Below, piece by piece: positions 32,800 through 43,900 of a DNA stretch of 64,000 bases (position 1 is the stretch's first letter; every line of letters begins with the position of its first letter). The position numbers were made by a program, and so were the translations under genes. Origin of the DNA: Prorocentrum cordatum (lineage: Eukaryota > Sar > Dinophyceae > Prorocentrales > Prorocentraceae); contig CAUYUJ010019948.1 of the NCBI GenBank assembly GCA_963575745.1, forward strand, positions 484,918 through 548,917. Reading direction: 5' to 3'. The notes under the pieces are model-generated. The model worked only from the letters and a program-made list of their open reading frames with translations, did not search any database and had not been told where the DNA came from.

Positions 32800-35700
32800 C
32801 AAAAGCAATCGCCAGGCGAGTTGCCTCGATCAGCATGTGTAGCAGCATGCGGCGCCGCAGCGAACCGAATGTGTTTTCACTGGTTCTGTACGGGAGGAGG
32901 AAGAGGAGGTGGAGGAAGCGACGGAACAAATATGGTGGCGAAGGACCAGTAGTAACGAAAGAAAAGGAACAGCAGAAGGATGGACGCGTGCTGGAGGAAG
33001 CAGCAACATGCTAGAGCATCAGAAGGTCGGAAGGATGATGAGGGACCTGAGGGGGGGAGGAGGGTTACGAGGAGCCAGGGGGAGGTAGCAACCGCATTGG
33101 TGATCCGCGCAGAACACCAGTGCGCCGCATCCTTTCGTAAACGAGGATGTAGGAATGTGCCAGATGGGGAGGTGGGGGGAGCATGGGGGAGGTAGGAGGA
33201 CATGGGGGTAAGAACGCTCAGGACGAAGCAGTTCCAGAGACGGTGCCCAGGCAAATTGTGTTCATCAGAAACGTGTGCCAGCATGGTGCTCAACCAAGAG
33301 GGCGACGCTGTTTACGTTAGAAACGTGAGGACGGCGCAGGAGGAATCGGAGGATTAACAGCAGCGGAGAAGGAGGACAAGGAGGAGGATGACGAGGAAAC
33401 GGAGGAGGGGCGGGACGAGGACGAGGAGTAGGAAAAGGAAGGATGGGAGAGAAAAAGTCACGACGACGGCCAGAATCAATCATGGAGGATTTTGTTTGTT
33501 TTGCGCACACGGCTCTTGTTAGAAGCCACTTGGAGTGATTTGTGGGCCATTGTGGAGCTAATTAGGAGCCATTTTGGGAGAGCCTACGGGGTCCTCTTGA
33601 GGCTGTTTCGGGCCTCCTTGAGATCCTCTTCGGGGTCTCGTGGGCCCGTCTTGGAGGCCTTGGGGGCCCTCTCGGGGCCATCTTGGAAACGCCGTCAGTC
33701 AAAGAGTACGGGGGGGGGGTCCTTGCAGCGTCCCCTCTCTGGAGCCGCCCACGTCGCCTCTTGGCGCTCTCTTGGGACGTTCTTCGGCTGCTCTTGAGCG
33801 CTCTCGGCGCCGTCTTGGGGCCTGTCGGGTTCTTCTGGAGGGCCATCTCAGGCCAGCGTGGCCATCTTGAGGCCTCAAGAGCCCATGGAAAACGAAAAGG
33901 CGGCGAGACATAACGCATAGCACGCATTGGCGTTCACTTTTTTTGTCTTGGAGGCCTCCTTGGAGAGCTCGAAGGGCACGCGGGGCCGTCTTGAAGCGGT
34001 CTTGACGACTCAGAGGCATGTTGGAGGCTCTTCGGAATCGTCCTGGGATGCATTGAGCGATATTGGAGGCGTATCTGGGCTCCTTGCAGCCATCTCGGAT
34101 ACATTTTGGGTCGTATTGGGCGCTCCAACGACCCGCGGCTAGCTTCCCGCGCAGGAAGGACTGGGCGGGGAAATGGGGAACCGTGTCTATGAAGGGGAAG
34201 AGTGGGCTTGGATGAATTACTTCGTCACGCCGCTCACGCTTAAAGGGGTGCTGGGATTCCTGTCTCCCTCCGGCCCTCTCCTGTGGCGTGCCCCTCCACT
34301 CCCTGTGACTTCTCCCCCCCACCCGCCCTCCTTCCAGGCTCCGCGCGCGGCCTAGTGAAAACTTCGGGGAGAAAAACAAAAACTCGTTTTGAATACCTCT
34401 CCGAATTCTTGGTGGATTTTTCCTTGGGCGCGCGCATCGAAAAAACACGCGCGGGAAAATCCGGAGGACACCCGGAAAAATTCACGCGGTTTCCGGGGCA
34501 AATTCACATTTGGATTTGGAAAAATCCGGGCAGAATTCACTCGAGAATCCGGGATAGTATTCCCAGGCGGCCGTGGAAAAATCCCACCAGCCATGCAGAG
34601 CGTGGGTGGTGGTTTAACGGGCTAGCTTATCCGCGCGTTTCTCCCTGGCAGGGACGGGCCCCCCCCCGCCCCCCCCTGGCAGGGACGTGGACAGAGAGTG
34701 ACCGCGGGGCGGTGGAGTGCCCGAAATGGCCGAAGATGGCTCCAAAGGAACCGCAGGCAACCCAATAAGGATTCCGAGATCGATCCAGATACTTGCAGAT
34801 GGTACAATTTTGCTTCCAATGCGCCTCCAAGCCCCCTCAAGACCGCTTCGTGACAGCCCACAATTGTCTGTCAAGCTCTTGAGGGAGGCCTCCAACAGGT
34901 TCAACTCCTTTACAATCACTGTGCGCTTCAATTTGTTTCTTCTCGCCTTTTTGCTTTCCGTAGTTTCTAGAGGCCTCGAGATGGCTGCGAGTTGGTTTGA
35001 ACTTGCTTTGAGAGGGGGCCATCAGGGCCCAACTCGGCTCCAAGAGCACCAAAGTTGGGCCCAAAACGCTTCATGGGCGTCGCAAGAGGGCCGCATTTGG
35101 CGACTGGGGGGCTCGAGAAAGAATGGGGCGTTGCTAGGGCCTCACTTCTTTGACCGACGGCTTCAAGATGGCCCCAGGAGGACCCCCAAGGCTTCCAAGA
35201 GGGACCCAGGAGATCCCCGAAACGACCCGAAGAGGGCCCCACGGGGCTCCAAGACAGCCGCCAAAGGCAGCCAGAATTGCCCTAAGAGAGCGCCGCGGCG
35301 GCACTGATATGACGACGTTGATGGGGCGTCCCGCAGGCGCCTAAAGCGAACGACTCGAGATCCTCGATGATTGATGCCCGTCGTCGTCAGCGTGTTTTTT
35401 TCCTCTCTATCCTTTATGTTTCCCTTCCTTGTCCTCCTCCTCCTCGTCCCTCTTCTGTGACCTCCTCCTTTTTTCTGCTCCCTCCCCGTTCCTGCGCATC
35501 TTCCGATTAAGTACTCCTGCGCCCTTTTCTTTTCCCTAATGTAACGGTTGTCCTCGTTTTTTTGTCTTGCGCTGCACGTTGCTTCACTTCGCTGTCATGC
35601 TTAGCGCAACTTTCTTGGGATTCGAGTCTGCAAATGTTTTCTTCTGCATGTTCTTGCCCCTCCTATTTCCCCCTACTTCCTCCTGCTCCTTGATCCCCCC

Positions 35701-36060
35701 ACCTCTTCCTACACCCTCGCTGGTGAGGGCGCGCGGCGCACGCGCGTTCCGCACGGATCACTGGTGCGCCTTTTGCCTCCCTCAGGCTTCTTGTGCTTCT
35801 TCCTACCTCCCCCAAGCTCCTCTTCCGTATTCCTACCTGCTCATGCTCTTGCGCGTTTCCAGTCTTTCCTATCACCATACTCCCTCTCTTCACCGTGTTC
35901 ATTATGATTTCCATTTCCGCCCTCCTCTCCTTTGCTCCGCTTCCTGCACCTCATCATCCGCGAATGCGGATGCGGCTCGCTATTTTCGCCGCTTGCCCGA
36001 TTACCCGGCCTTGATCAGGGCGACTCGCCTTGCGGTTGTTCATGGATTGGCTCGTGAGGA
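32800..36060. mobile_element. Fold-back element: two ~1.4-kb imperfect inverted arms centred near 34,427
   Basis: Several independent matches between one arm and the reverse complement of the other share one centre. TCGATCAGCAT at 32,827 pairs with CTTGATCAGGG at 36,013. ACATCCTCGTTTACG on the reverse of 33,140 pairs with ACACCCTCGCTGG at 35,710. TGATCCGCGCAGAACACCAG at 33,101 pairs with CGTTCCGCACGGATCACTGG at 35,745. GGCCATCTTGG at 33,680 pairs with CAAGATGGCC at 35,165, and CGAAGCGGTCTTGA words lie near 33,995 and 34,845. The loop (about 34,200-34,650) is unique, with GGAAAAATCC words. No transposase is inside. It resembles a non-autonomous fold-back transposon inserted between coding blocks. 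Confidence 0.75.
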
Positions 36061-36495
36061 TTTGAGCAACGCGTCAATGACTTCACCGGGCGTCTAGGTG
36101 TTATTGTTGGCGCCTGGGCGTTGCCGCTGGGGTTTGCCACGGGCCAGTATGATTTACAATTGCAGCCGGCGCGTTGGCAGGCATTCGCCTTCCTGGAGAC
36201 ATCTGTCTGGTTTCGCAGTGACCTTCTTTCGCATTGCTCTTGTTTCTTTGCCTCCAGTTTGCGGCTGTATGTTTGTAGCCCTTGGCTGAGCTCCATCAGA
36301 CGGCTATAATTCCGCTGCCCTCGCTCGATGTATGACCGTCCCCGTGCGATGAGGAAGAATCAAGGGCACTGAAGACATTCGAAATTCGCTGGCCACGCGG
36401 CATTCACACGGACGCCCGAGCCACATGATCGATTGACGTGCGCATATCAGAAAAAAAATGAAAAACGAAGACGCCAATCCACGCTGAATTCACTC

Positions 36496-37202
36496 TTAGC
36501 ACCGGCGAAACCAACGACCAGGGATGATGTGATCTGGGTTATTCTGGATATCCTCGGACAGGCTGGCCTCGTCATCTGCGTCCTCGAGCTTCTCCAGGGC
36601 CTGCGACACGATCTCGGCGAACGTGTTCGGGTATTTGCCAGCGACCAGGTGCCCTGAGACCTTGGCGCGGGCATAGCGCTTCTTCATGTTCTCCTTGCGA
36701 GTCTCCCTGGACGCCTTGCTGGTGACGAGCTGCATGCACTCCATCTGGGAATCGACCTTCTCTCCTAAATCCTCGAAGTCGGCCTCAACCTTCACTACGT
36801 CGGTCCTCGCGCGCTCGTAGCCGGGCCGCTTCAGCTTGCTGGTGTGTTCGTCGAGGCGCTTGAGGGTGTCCATGACTGAGGCGTGAGTTTTCGTGATGTC
36901 GGTGGGATCGCTCTCCAACTCAGCCTTCTGTTCTGGCGTGAGCTTCGTTGCCTTAGCCATCATCTGCTTGTACGGGGACTTCGGCCCATTGATCGCCTTG
37001 ATCGCCTCCTTCACCTGTGCCGCCAGCTTATCTCGATTCACCATGAATTCGAACGCCCTAGACTTGGGGGGGCCCTTCTCGATGCTGAGGGTGCTCGGGG
37101 CGGCCGAACAGACGCTCGGGGCGACGCTCTGCTTGCCAGTCCTGCGCCTCTTGATGGGGTCGGCCTGAGGGGCGCGCTCAAGCCCGAGAGGCACAGGCGA
37201 AA
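36496..37202 (-). CDS. Unrecognised coding block with coiled coil (probable exon)
   Basis: It is preceded by GCTTTCAG, a good acceptor, at 37,203. It starts SVSPVPLGLERAPQADPIKRRRTGK (nuclear-localisation-like), then MVNRDKLAAQVKEAIKAINGPKS and a long helical region rich in Lys, Glu and Asp (TPEQKAELESDPTDITKTHA; ADFEDLGEKVDSQMECMQLV), ending HIIPGRWFRRC and stop at 36,496. No domain is recognised. On its 5-prime side the LINE at 37,416-46,341 separates it from the block at 46,354-47,388. Confidence 0.55.
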
Positions 37203-37403
37203 CTGAAAGCAATTTCACATCAAACTGGGGGCCGAGGGGAGACACAATCAAACAATATACTCTGGCCCCCACTCCCCCAGATAAAACACGGGGGATCACA
37301 CTGCGGAGAGACGGAGGAGGGAGAGGACGAGGGAGAGGAGGGTTGGCCACATGCATCACGCATGTGGTGTTCGAGCGGCCATGGCGACGAGGAGGATGAC
37401 GGG

Positions 37404-37415
37404 GGTCGGGGGAGG
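37404..37415 (+). repeat. Target-site duplication of the LINE, left copy
   Basis: GGTCGGGGGAGG, identical to 46,342-46,353. It lies directly outside the (GGTCA)n tail of the LINE. Confidence 0.75.
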
Positions 37416-37436
37416 TCAGGTCAGGTCAGGTCAGGC
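37416..37436 (-). repeat. LINE 3-prime tail, short tandem repeat
   Basis: TCAGG repeated four times on the plus strand, that is, CTGACC-type repeats at the 3-prime end of the LINE. Such tails are typical where target-primed reverse transcription starts. Confidence 0.75.
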
Positions 37437-37960
37437 AGTCCTCGAAAGCTCCTCGAAAGAAGGCTACCGGGGGGGTGTAGCACACAAGCTACAGCCCAGA
37501 GGCCCAAGTGCGGGCCAGCAGAGAAAAACTCAGACGGGCAATAAGCCACAAGTTTATCGGGTAAAAGGATACCACGGATCAAAAAGAAGGACCCAAGACA
37601 TAAACCACATCCTACCCTCCACCCACCCGGCCTAGACGCCGTAGAAGGTCTGGGGAGGGAACCGAAGCCGCGCCTGCGGCGCGTCTGCGGCGGGCGCGGC
37701 GGGCGCGGGGGGCCGCCATCACCGCCGCGACGCCGTCGGGGGGAGGAGGAGACCCACCCCCCCCCATCATCTTCCCACCACCCCCAGCACGAGGTAATGG
37801 AGGAAACAAGGGCTCTGCAAGTACGGGCCAACGCACATTGACGAGTCCGCTTCAAACGGCGGGACCTCTATAGACGTGAACAAGGGACGAAAGCCTTCCC
37901 AAGCCACCAACCCCACCAACATATCACCTCCCCCCACCACGAGAAACCAGCTCTGTCGAT

Positions 37961-40900
37961 TCACACATTAGAAATCGCCAGCGAGAACCAACGGTGAAGG
38001 TCCGTCTGGACCGACTCAGGAGGGGGAGGCGGAGGCGGAGGGGGGCTAAACAGGCCCTCAAGCTGGACAGGAACTCGCTTGCGTTCGGCCGATCTCTCTC
38101 TTCGCCGTCTCAGGGCGGCGGCTCTATTGGCGGCAATCCTGGCTACCACATCAGGGGGGAGATCGAGAGGAGGTGGCGGAGGAGGAGGGGGCTCAGAACA
38201 AGGGGGGCACGCTCCGAAAGCGGCGACAGCTGTCTCGTCTGCATCGAGATGAGCCATCGCGACTGAGTGCGTGCCTTCTATTTCCTCCTCCTCCGAGGGG
38301 AAGCGGGCAAGGCCATCCTCCTCGAGAGTCGCCGAGATACGAGCAAACGCCGAGGGAGGGCGAGGGGGCTTGGTACCACCTGCGAAATCGGGCCCCATGA
38401 AAGGGGCATTCAAGGCAATATTATTAGAGTCAACAAAAAACCGGTGGAGCTCCTGAACCTCTGCCTCCTCATTGGCCTGGCCCAAGACCGGGGACTGTCC
38501 GAGGAGGGAGGGGAGCAAAGCTTTGAGCATGGAGGAGGCGAGGACCTGGCACAAAGCGGGTGGGTAAACCTTCTTGGGCGCAGTCCGCCACCTCTTGAGG
38601 TTACTGTCCCACCCAACCATTGCTTCGTGGGCTTTGGGCCCGTGTGAGCAATATCCTCCTCCAGGGGTGTCGCGCAGCAAAGTGGGGAGCTCAGAAAGTC
38701 TGATACCTAACAGGGCAGTAGGGGCTCTACCGATTTGACCGAATTCGCATTGATCGAACGTAGTAAAACTAGAACACGGTGCTGCCATGAGAGCCTTGAG
38801 CGGCATTACACTCCACGAGGGGACTGAACGGGGTTCCCAAGACGGGGGGGACGGATGCTCCATCCACGCACACCCCTGCGAGACTGCCATAATGCACATT
38901 AGCTCCACCATGGCCTGCAACAGATCATTAGACACGGCAACCTGCAACTGCTGTCTTGGTGTGAGCTCTGTCACGCCCCAAGGAGCATGCCAAGACCTGA
39001 GTGGAGGGGGGCCCCCCTCTCTCCACCGAGCTGCGCAAAACGTTTCACAGGGGGGGGCCCCTCCCAAGGCGACAATGCGCCCTGCTCTGATATGTGCTGC
39101 AAAACATTCAATAGAACTCCTTTTGCGCAAATCGCCAAGCTCTTTATCCAGCAGGATGTCAACCGACAGGACAGCAAGTTCAAACGAAGGAGTATATCTT
39201 GTCATGGCCACTTCGATGGCCTCCTGTATGTCCCCAGGTCTACGCTGACCACAAAACAGGTTGGCAACGAACACCTGTCGTCGCAAAATGCGCCTCGGGA
39301 TCTGAACGCATAAAACTCCAGAAAACGCAGCGGCCTCAAACGGCCACTCGATTTCCGACGGATTGGGATCCCAGGCAACCTCAGGCTCATCCAAAACATG
39401 GGGCACAAGAGCTCGCCTGGACCACCCAGTGATCTGCTCGACTTGGTCGGCAATAAACTTTTGAGCTGCTGCGCGAGGATAATTTGCCTGAACAGCAACA
39501 GCCGTCAGTGGTAGTGGCCCCGGCGCCCTAAAAGAAGGAAACCGACCTCTTGAGGCCGAATGCCCGAGGCGCCGACGCTCCTGATGTTGTGCCTTCTCCT
39601 CGGCAGCTAGCTCCTCTCGTGCCTGCAGCGGTAACGGTGCAACGTGTTTGAGATAGAACACCAGGCACGTGGGCTTCCACGCCGTGATGTGTCTTAACAG
39701 CAAGGCTCGACTGGCGCACACCTTTAAACAGCACGCACACCATGGAGAGTCCACGCGCACACGCGCGAGGTCAGTGTAAGTAAAATGCTCGCGCCTGATG
39801 TGCGCGTCCATCGATCGCAACTCTGAGAATTCGCACGGGCAAAAGTGACAGCGGTATTTGTCCGAGGCCCGAGGCGGAGGGAGGTCCCGTCGAGGAGGTA
39901 AACCCACCGCTGTCAGCATTGCCAGTGTGCGCTGTTGCCACTCCGTGGCCTGCACATCTCGTTGCAGCCTCGACACTGAAGCCTGAAGGGCCGCACGCAA
40001 GGATCTTTTCCATCCTCCTGGCGACCTGCGAATCTCGTCCATCCACGGGTCCATGCCCGCACTCGGGAGAGGAAATTCTTTAAACTTATGATGCGACGCT
40101 CGCAGCCACATTAAATCATCTCGAATGGTATGAAGCCAAGACTTAGGTGAGTAAGCGAATTCCGCATTGACCAAAGCGAGGAGAGGCCGAGGAGCCGATA
40201 TCAACATCTGGCCGAAGAGCCTCAGCCTGGACACTCGGATGATCGAACTGACGGTCGGTCGAGCCGCTCTGGCCAATACGGCAAGATCCGTTGGCCCACC
40301 TGCCTCAAACCTAGGCAAACTAAGGAGCCCACGATAACGACGGATGTACTGTGTCTGCACTCTGAGCGTCTCCGCCTTGGTCATTTCATACCATGTGCCT
40401 GCCGAGTACATCGCGGCGCTGACTGACAACGCGTCGAGCAGGTGAAGCTTGGGGGGCATGTCCTTACCCGGCGCCTTAGCCACAGCCCGACGTAGCGCTC
40501 GCATGGCACCTGACGCCTCACGGTCCCGATAGGCCAACTCAGGGCCCAACGACGCTTTGTCGTCGAGCATGCTTCCGAGGTAAAGCGTAGACCTAACAAC
40601 AGATACATTTTCTCCCCCGCAAACAAGCCCAGGGACCTTAATGCATGGGGACGACTCACGAAAAAGCTCCCGCCTGAAATCAGCGGATCCGCTCCCTCGA
40701 ACATCCAGGAGTATTTCTGTTTTGCCAACCTTCATGTGTGGAACTAATCCTACTGGAGCAAAGGCGTTGGGTACAATGCGGCAGAAGGTAGGCAAGGCCG
40801 GCAAGAAAACTTCAAACGGTGCCAACAACACAAAACCTGAATCATCTGCGCAAACTAGGCCTGGAAAGTCAACCTTGTCGTCTGGAGAGAGGGGAGAGTA

Positions 40901-43900
40901 GAGGCCCGAGGTAGGGGAATCAATCTGAAGCAGAAGCCCTTCTTCCTGGAGCATCCTAGACACATTAGCTGTGACCTCCGCAATGATAAATATGAAGACC
41001 GCGTCCCCAAAAGGGGTACCCGGGCGTGTGCCACGAAAGGTGATCGCCACACGCTCGGCCCCAGGGACCTGAAACCAACCAAGTCGAAATGCCTCCTCTA
41101 CCATGCCGACAAAGTGCCCAGACAGCCCGTGGCGACGAAGAAGCGGCAGGTCCAGAAGCCGCCGCTCAAGCAGAGGCAAGTAAGCCTCTGGTAAACCCGC
41201 GCCAGCCAGCAAGTTTCGAAGCGAATCCCTGGAAGTGTCTGTGGCCAGTACCAGCTCGCGTATGGCAGTGTAGAAGGCATTGACCACATCCACGAACAAA
41301 AAACCTAAACACAACTTGCGTGCAATCGCTATCCGCTGCAACACTCTAGCTGCCAAGATAGCCATGGTAGTGCCACGACCTGGTATTGCAGCGTATTGGG
41401 TCGCTCCCACAGCGTCCTGCACGGCTGGCAACATCCGAGCTCTCAAGCACGCATGATATCTTTTACCGATATGTGAGGCAACTAGGATGGAGCGAGAGGA
41501 GGAAGCCGCAAACGGGTTGCCTTTACCTTTGGGGATATGCGGTAAGTCGCCCCCCTTCCATTGAATCGGTTCACTAACGAGCATGGCTGCCTTGAACACG
41601 AGAGGGTAGAGCGCTTTTGCGAGCGGAGCCGCACAGGCTCTAACAAATGAACCATGAAGCCCGTCAGGGCCTGCAGCACCGTTGCCCGTGGACCGAAGGG
41701 CTTTCTCGAACTCCGCAAACGTTGGGATGTTGACGATGTCCCTCGAGGCCCCATTCAAATCCCCCATCTTGTCCACACATATGGCTTCGAAGAGGTCGGG
41801 GGACATCAATGCCGCAAGTTCCTGGGCAGCGAAGTGCTGCAGCCAATGGTCGTGTGCCTGCACTACGGTAGGCAGCAGTTCATTGTCAGGTCCCAAGATG
41901 GCCGGCAACACCTTGTGTTGCCTATGTCTTTTTCCCGAGGCTCCCAAGAGCCGGAGGGCCGAAAAAGCAGAAGCAAAGTCACGAGCGGACCAAGCGTCCC
42001 CCACGGATTTAGCAATGTCCTGAAGCTTCTGATTTGCTTCGCTCTTGATGATATTATGAACTTGCTGCACCTGCGGCATCAACAACCAAAATTGCAGCGC
42101 AGAGGTACGCATAGCAAGCGCCCTTGCCAGGCACAAAAGTGAATGAAACGAAACTGCCGTCGCCTCGCCTCCATGCGGGAGGCCAGGTGCCCCTGGAGGG
42201 AACATGAGAAAAGAGACTGCAGCCGCATCTGCTGATACCGCCTGCCTGCGATTGCATTTGTTCCTGCATCGTAGCTTCCACCTTGCAGGCAGCGCGACCT
42301 TTACAACAGAGGCGACCTGCTTAAGAATACGTCCCGCATCTGCACATACATTATGCACATCCCTGTGGGCACGTCCTATCATGACTGACTCATGTCTCGC
42401 TGCCCTGATAGCCGCGATCCTGTCTTTCCAGGCAGTGAGGACTCTAGCCAACAAAAGCCGATTGGTTTGCCCGTAGACGAACACACTTTCAACCTCGAAG
42501 CTCGCCAGCCCTCCAGAGGCCGAATGCGCAAGAAACGGGACCAAAAACTCCGAAGCAAAACCAGAAAACCTGGGCCCGCCACAGATCGGGATGACACACG
42601 AATGCCTCCACGCAAGCAGAACAAGCCTAGCCCACACGTGTGCAGCCAGACCCCTGACCTGGGACAACGCTCGACGCATCCTGTGCAACGCGGCAACTTG
42701 CAGGCGAGCGTCCCTTGAGAGTCCAGTATCCTTCTGGCTCTGATCTAGCTCGAAAAACCTAACCATGCCCTGGCGTGCATACCCCGAGACCTGAGCACAG
42801 TGCCTGGACGGGGGGACAGCCCAATGTGGCTTGGGAGCCTGATCCATATATTTGGCGAATTCTTCCTGAATAGCAGCATCCGCCAGCTCAGCACGATCCA
42901 GCCGTGGCTTCGAGGAAACGATCCCCTGGAAAGGCCTCAAGTCTGGGATGGGCATTCTGAAGTCTAACTGCACTAGCGCATGGTCTGGTCGGGCAATAGC
43001 AAGCTCGACCGCTTTATTGACTGTAGGATCTACTGCAAAAGAACGCAACGACATTGGCACGGCGACGAAATCAATCCGTCTCGTGGCAACAAGTCCCTGT
43101 GGAAGCGTCCACGTCTTAGAAGCCTGCGGGTCACCAGAGAACGTAGCGGGGAGCATGAACGCACAATCCTTAATGCACTTATGAAAGCATGCGCCGTTGT
43201 AGTTCTCGTTTTCCCTAGCAATAGGACCTACTGCTTCTGAGGGGACACTGCCAACAGTAGCGTTAGCATCCAGAAGTAAAAAGGTAAACGGGGTGGCCTC
43301 GAGAGTTTTAGCCACCACACCAGAAAACTTATTCCACCAGGCCACGATATCCGCTCTGTCGTGCTTAGAGTGCGGTGCGTGCCCAACAATGAATGACAGA
43401 GACACCGAGCCAACTGCAATGTTGGCAATCAAAATCGTGGGTTCAGCTAGAGCAACAGTGACAAGATGTCTCTTGATCGTGCTATCCGCCAGGGACGGCA
43501 CCAGAGGGACCCCTTTCCTCAACCAAAGCGAGCAACCATGGGACCCCTGGGAGGTGGCTGGCCCATGTAGGACCAGGAAGTTCCCGATGTCAGTCCGTCC
43601 TTGGCGGGGGACTCTTGACTCAGCCGTGCCCACAACATGCAACTTAGCCGCTTCAAACTGTGCCGCCAGCATGCGTGGACGCCCTGCTGCATACAGACCG
43701 ACTGGGGCTTTCTTGCCATTGCCTGCAGCTCGCAAGCTCAGAATATTAGCAAAGGCCATTCGCACCGAGAGCTTGGCATGCGGCACGACATCCCTGGACA
43801 ATGAAGCTGCTGCGCCAGGCTGTGGGGACCTAGAAAACGGAAGATCGTGATCAGGGCCGAGAGGGGCGGAGCGAGGCGGGCAGACATCTCGAAAGCTGGG

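Noticed and set aside
33545-33565. AGCCATTTTGG resembling DinoSL
   Set aside because: It belongs to the GGCCATCTTGG words of the fold-back arms; the rest of the leader is absent.
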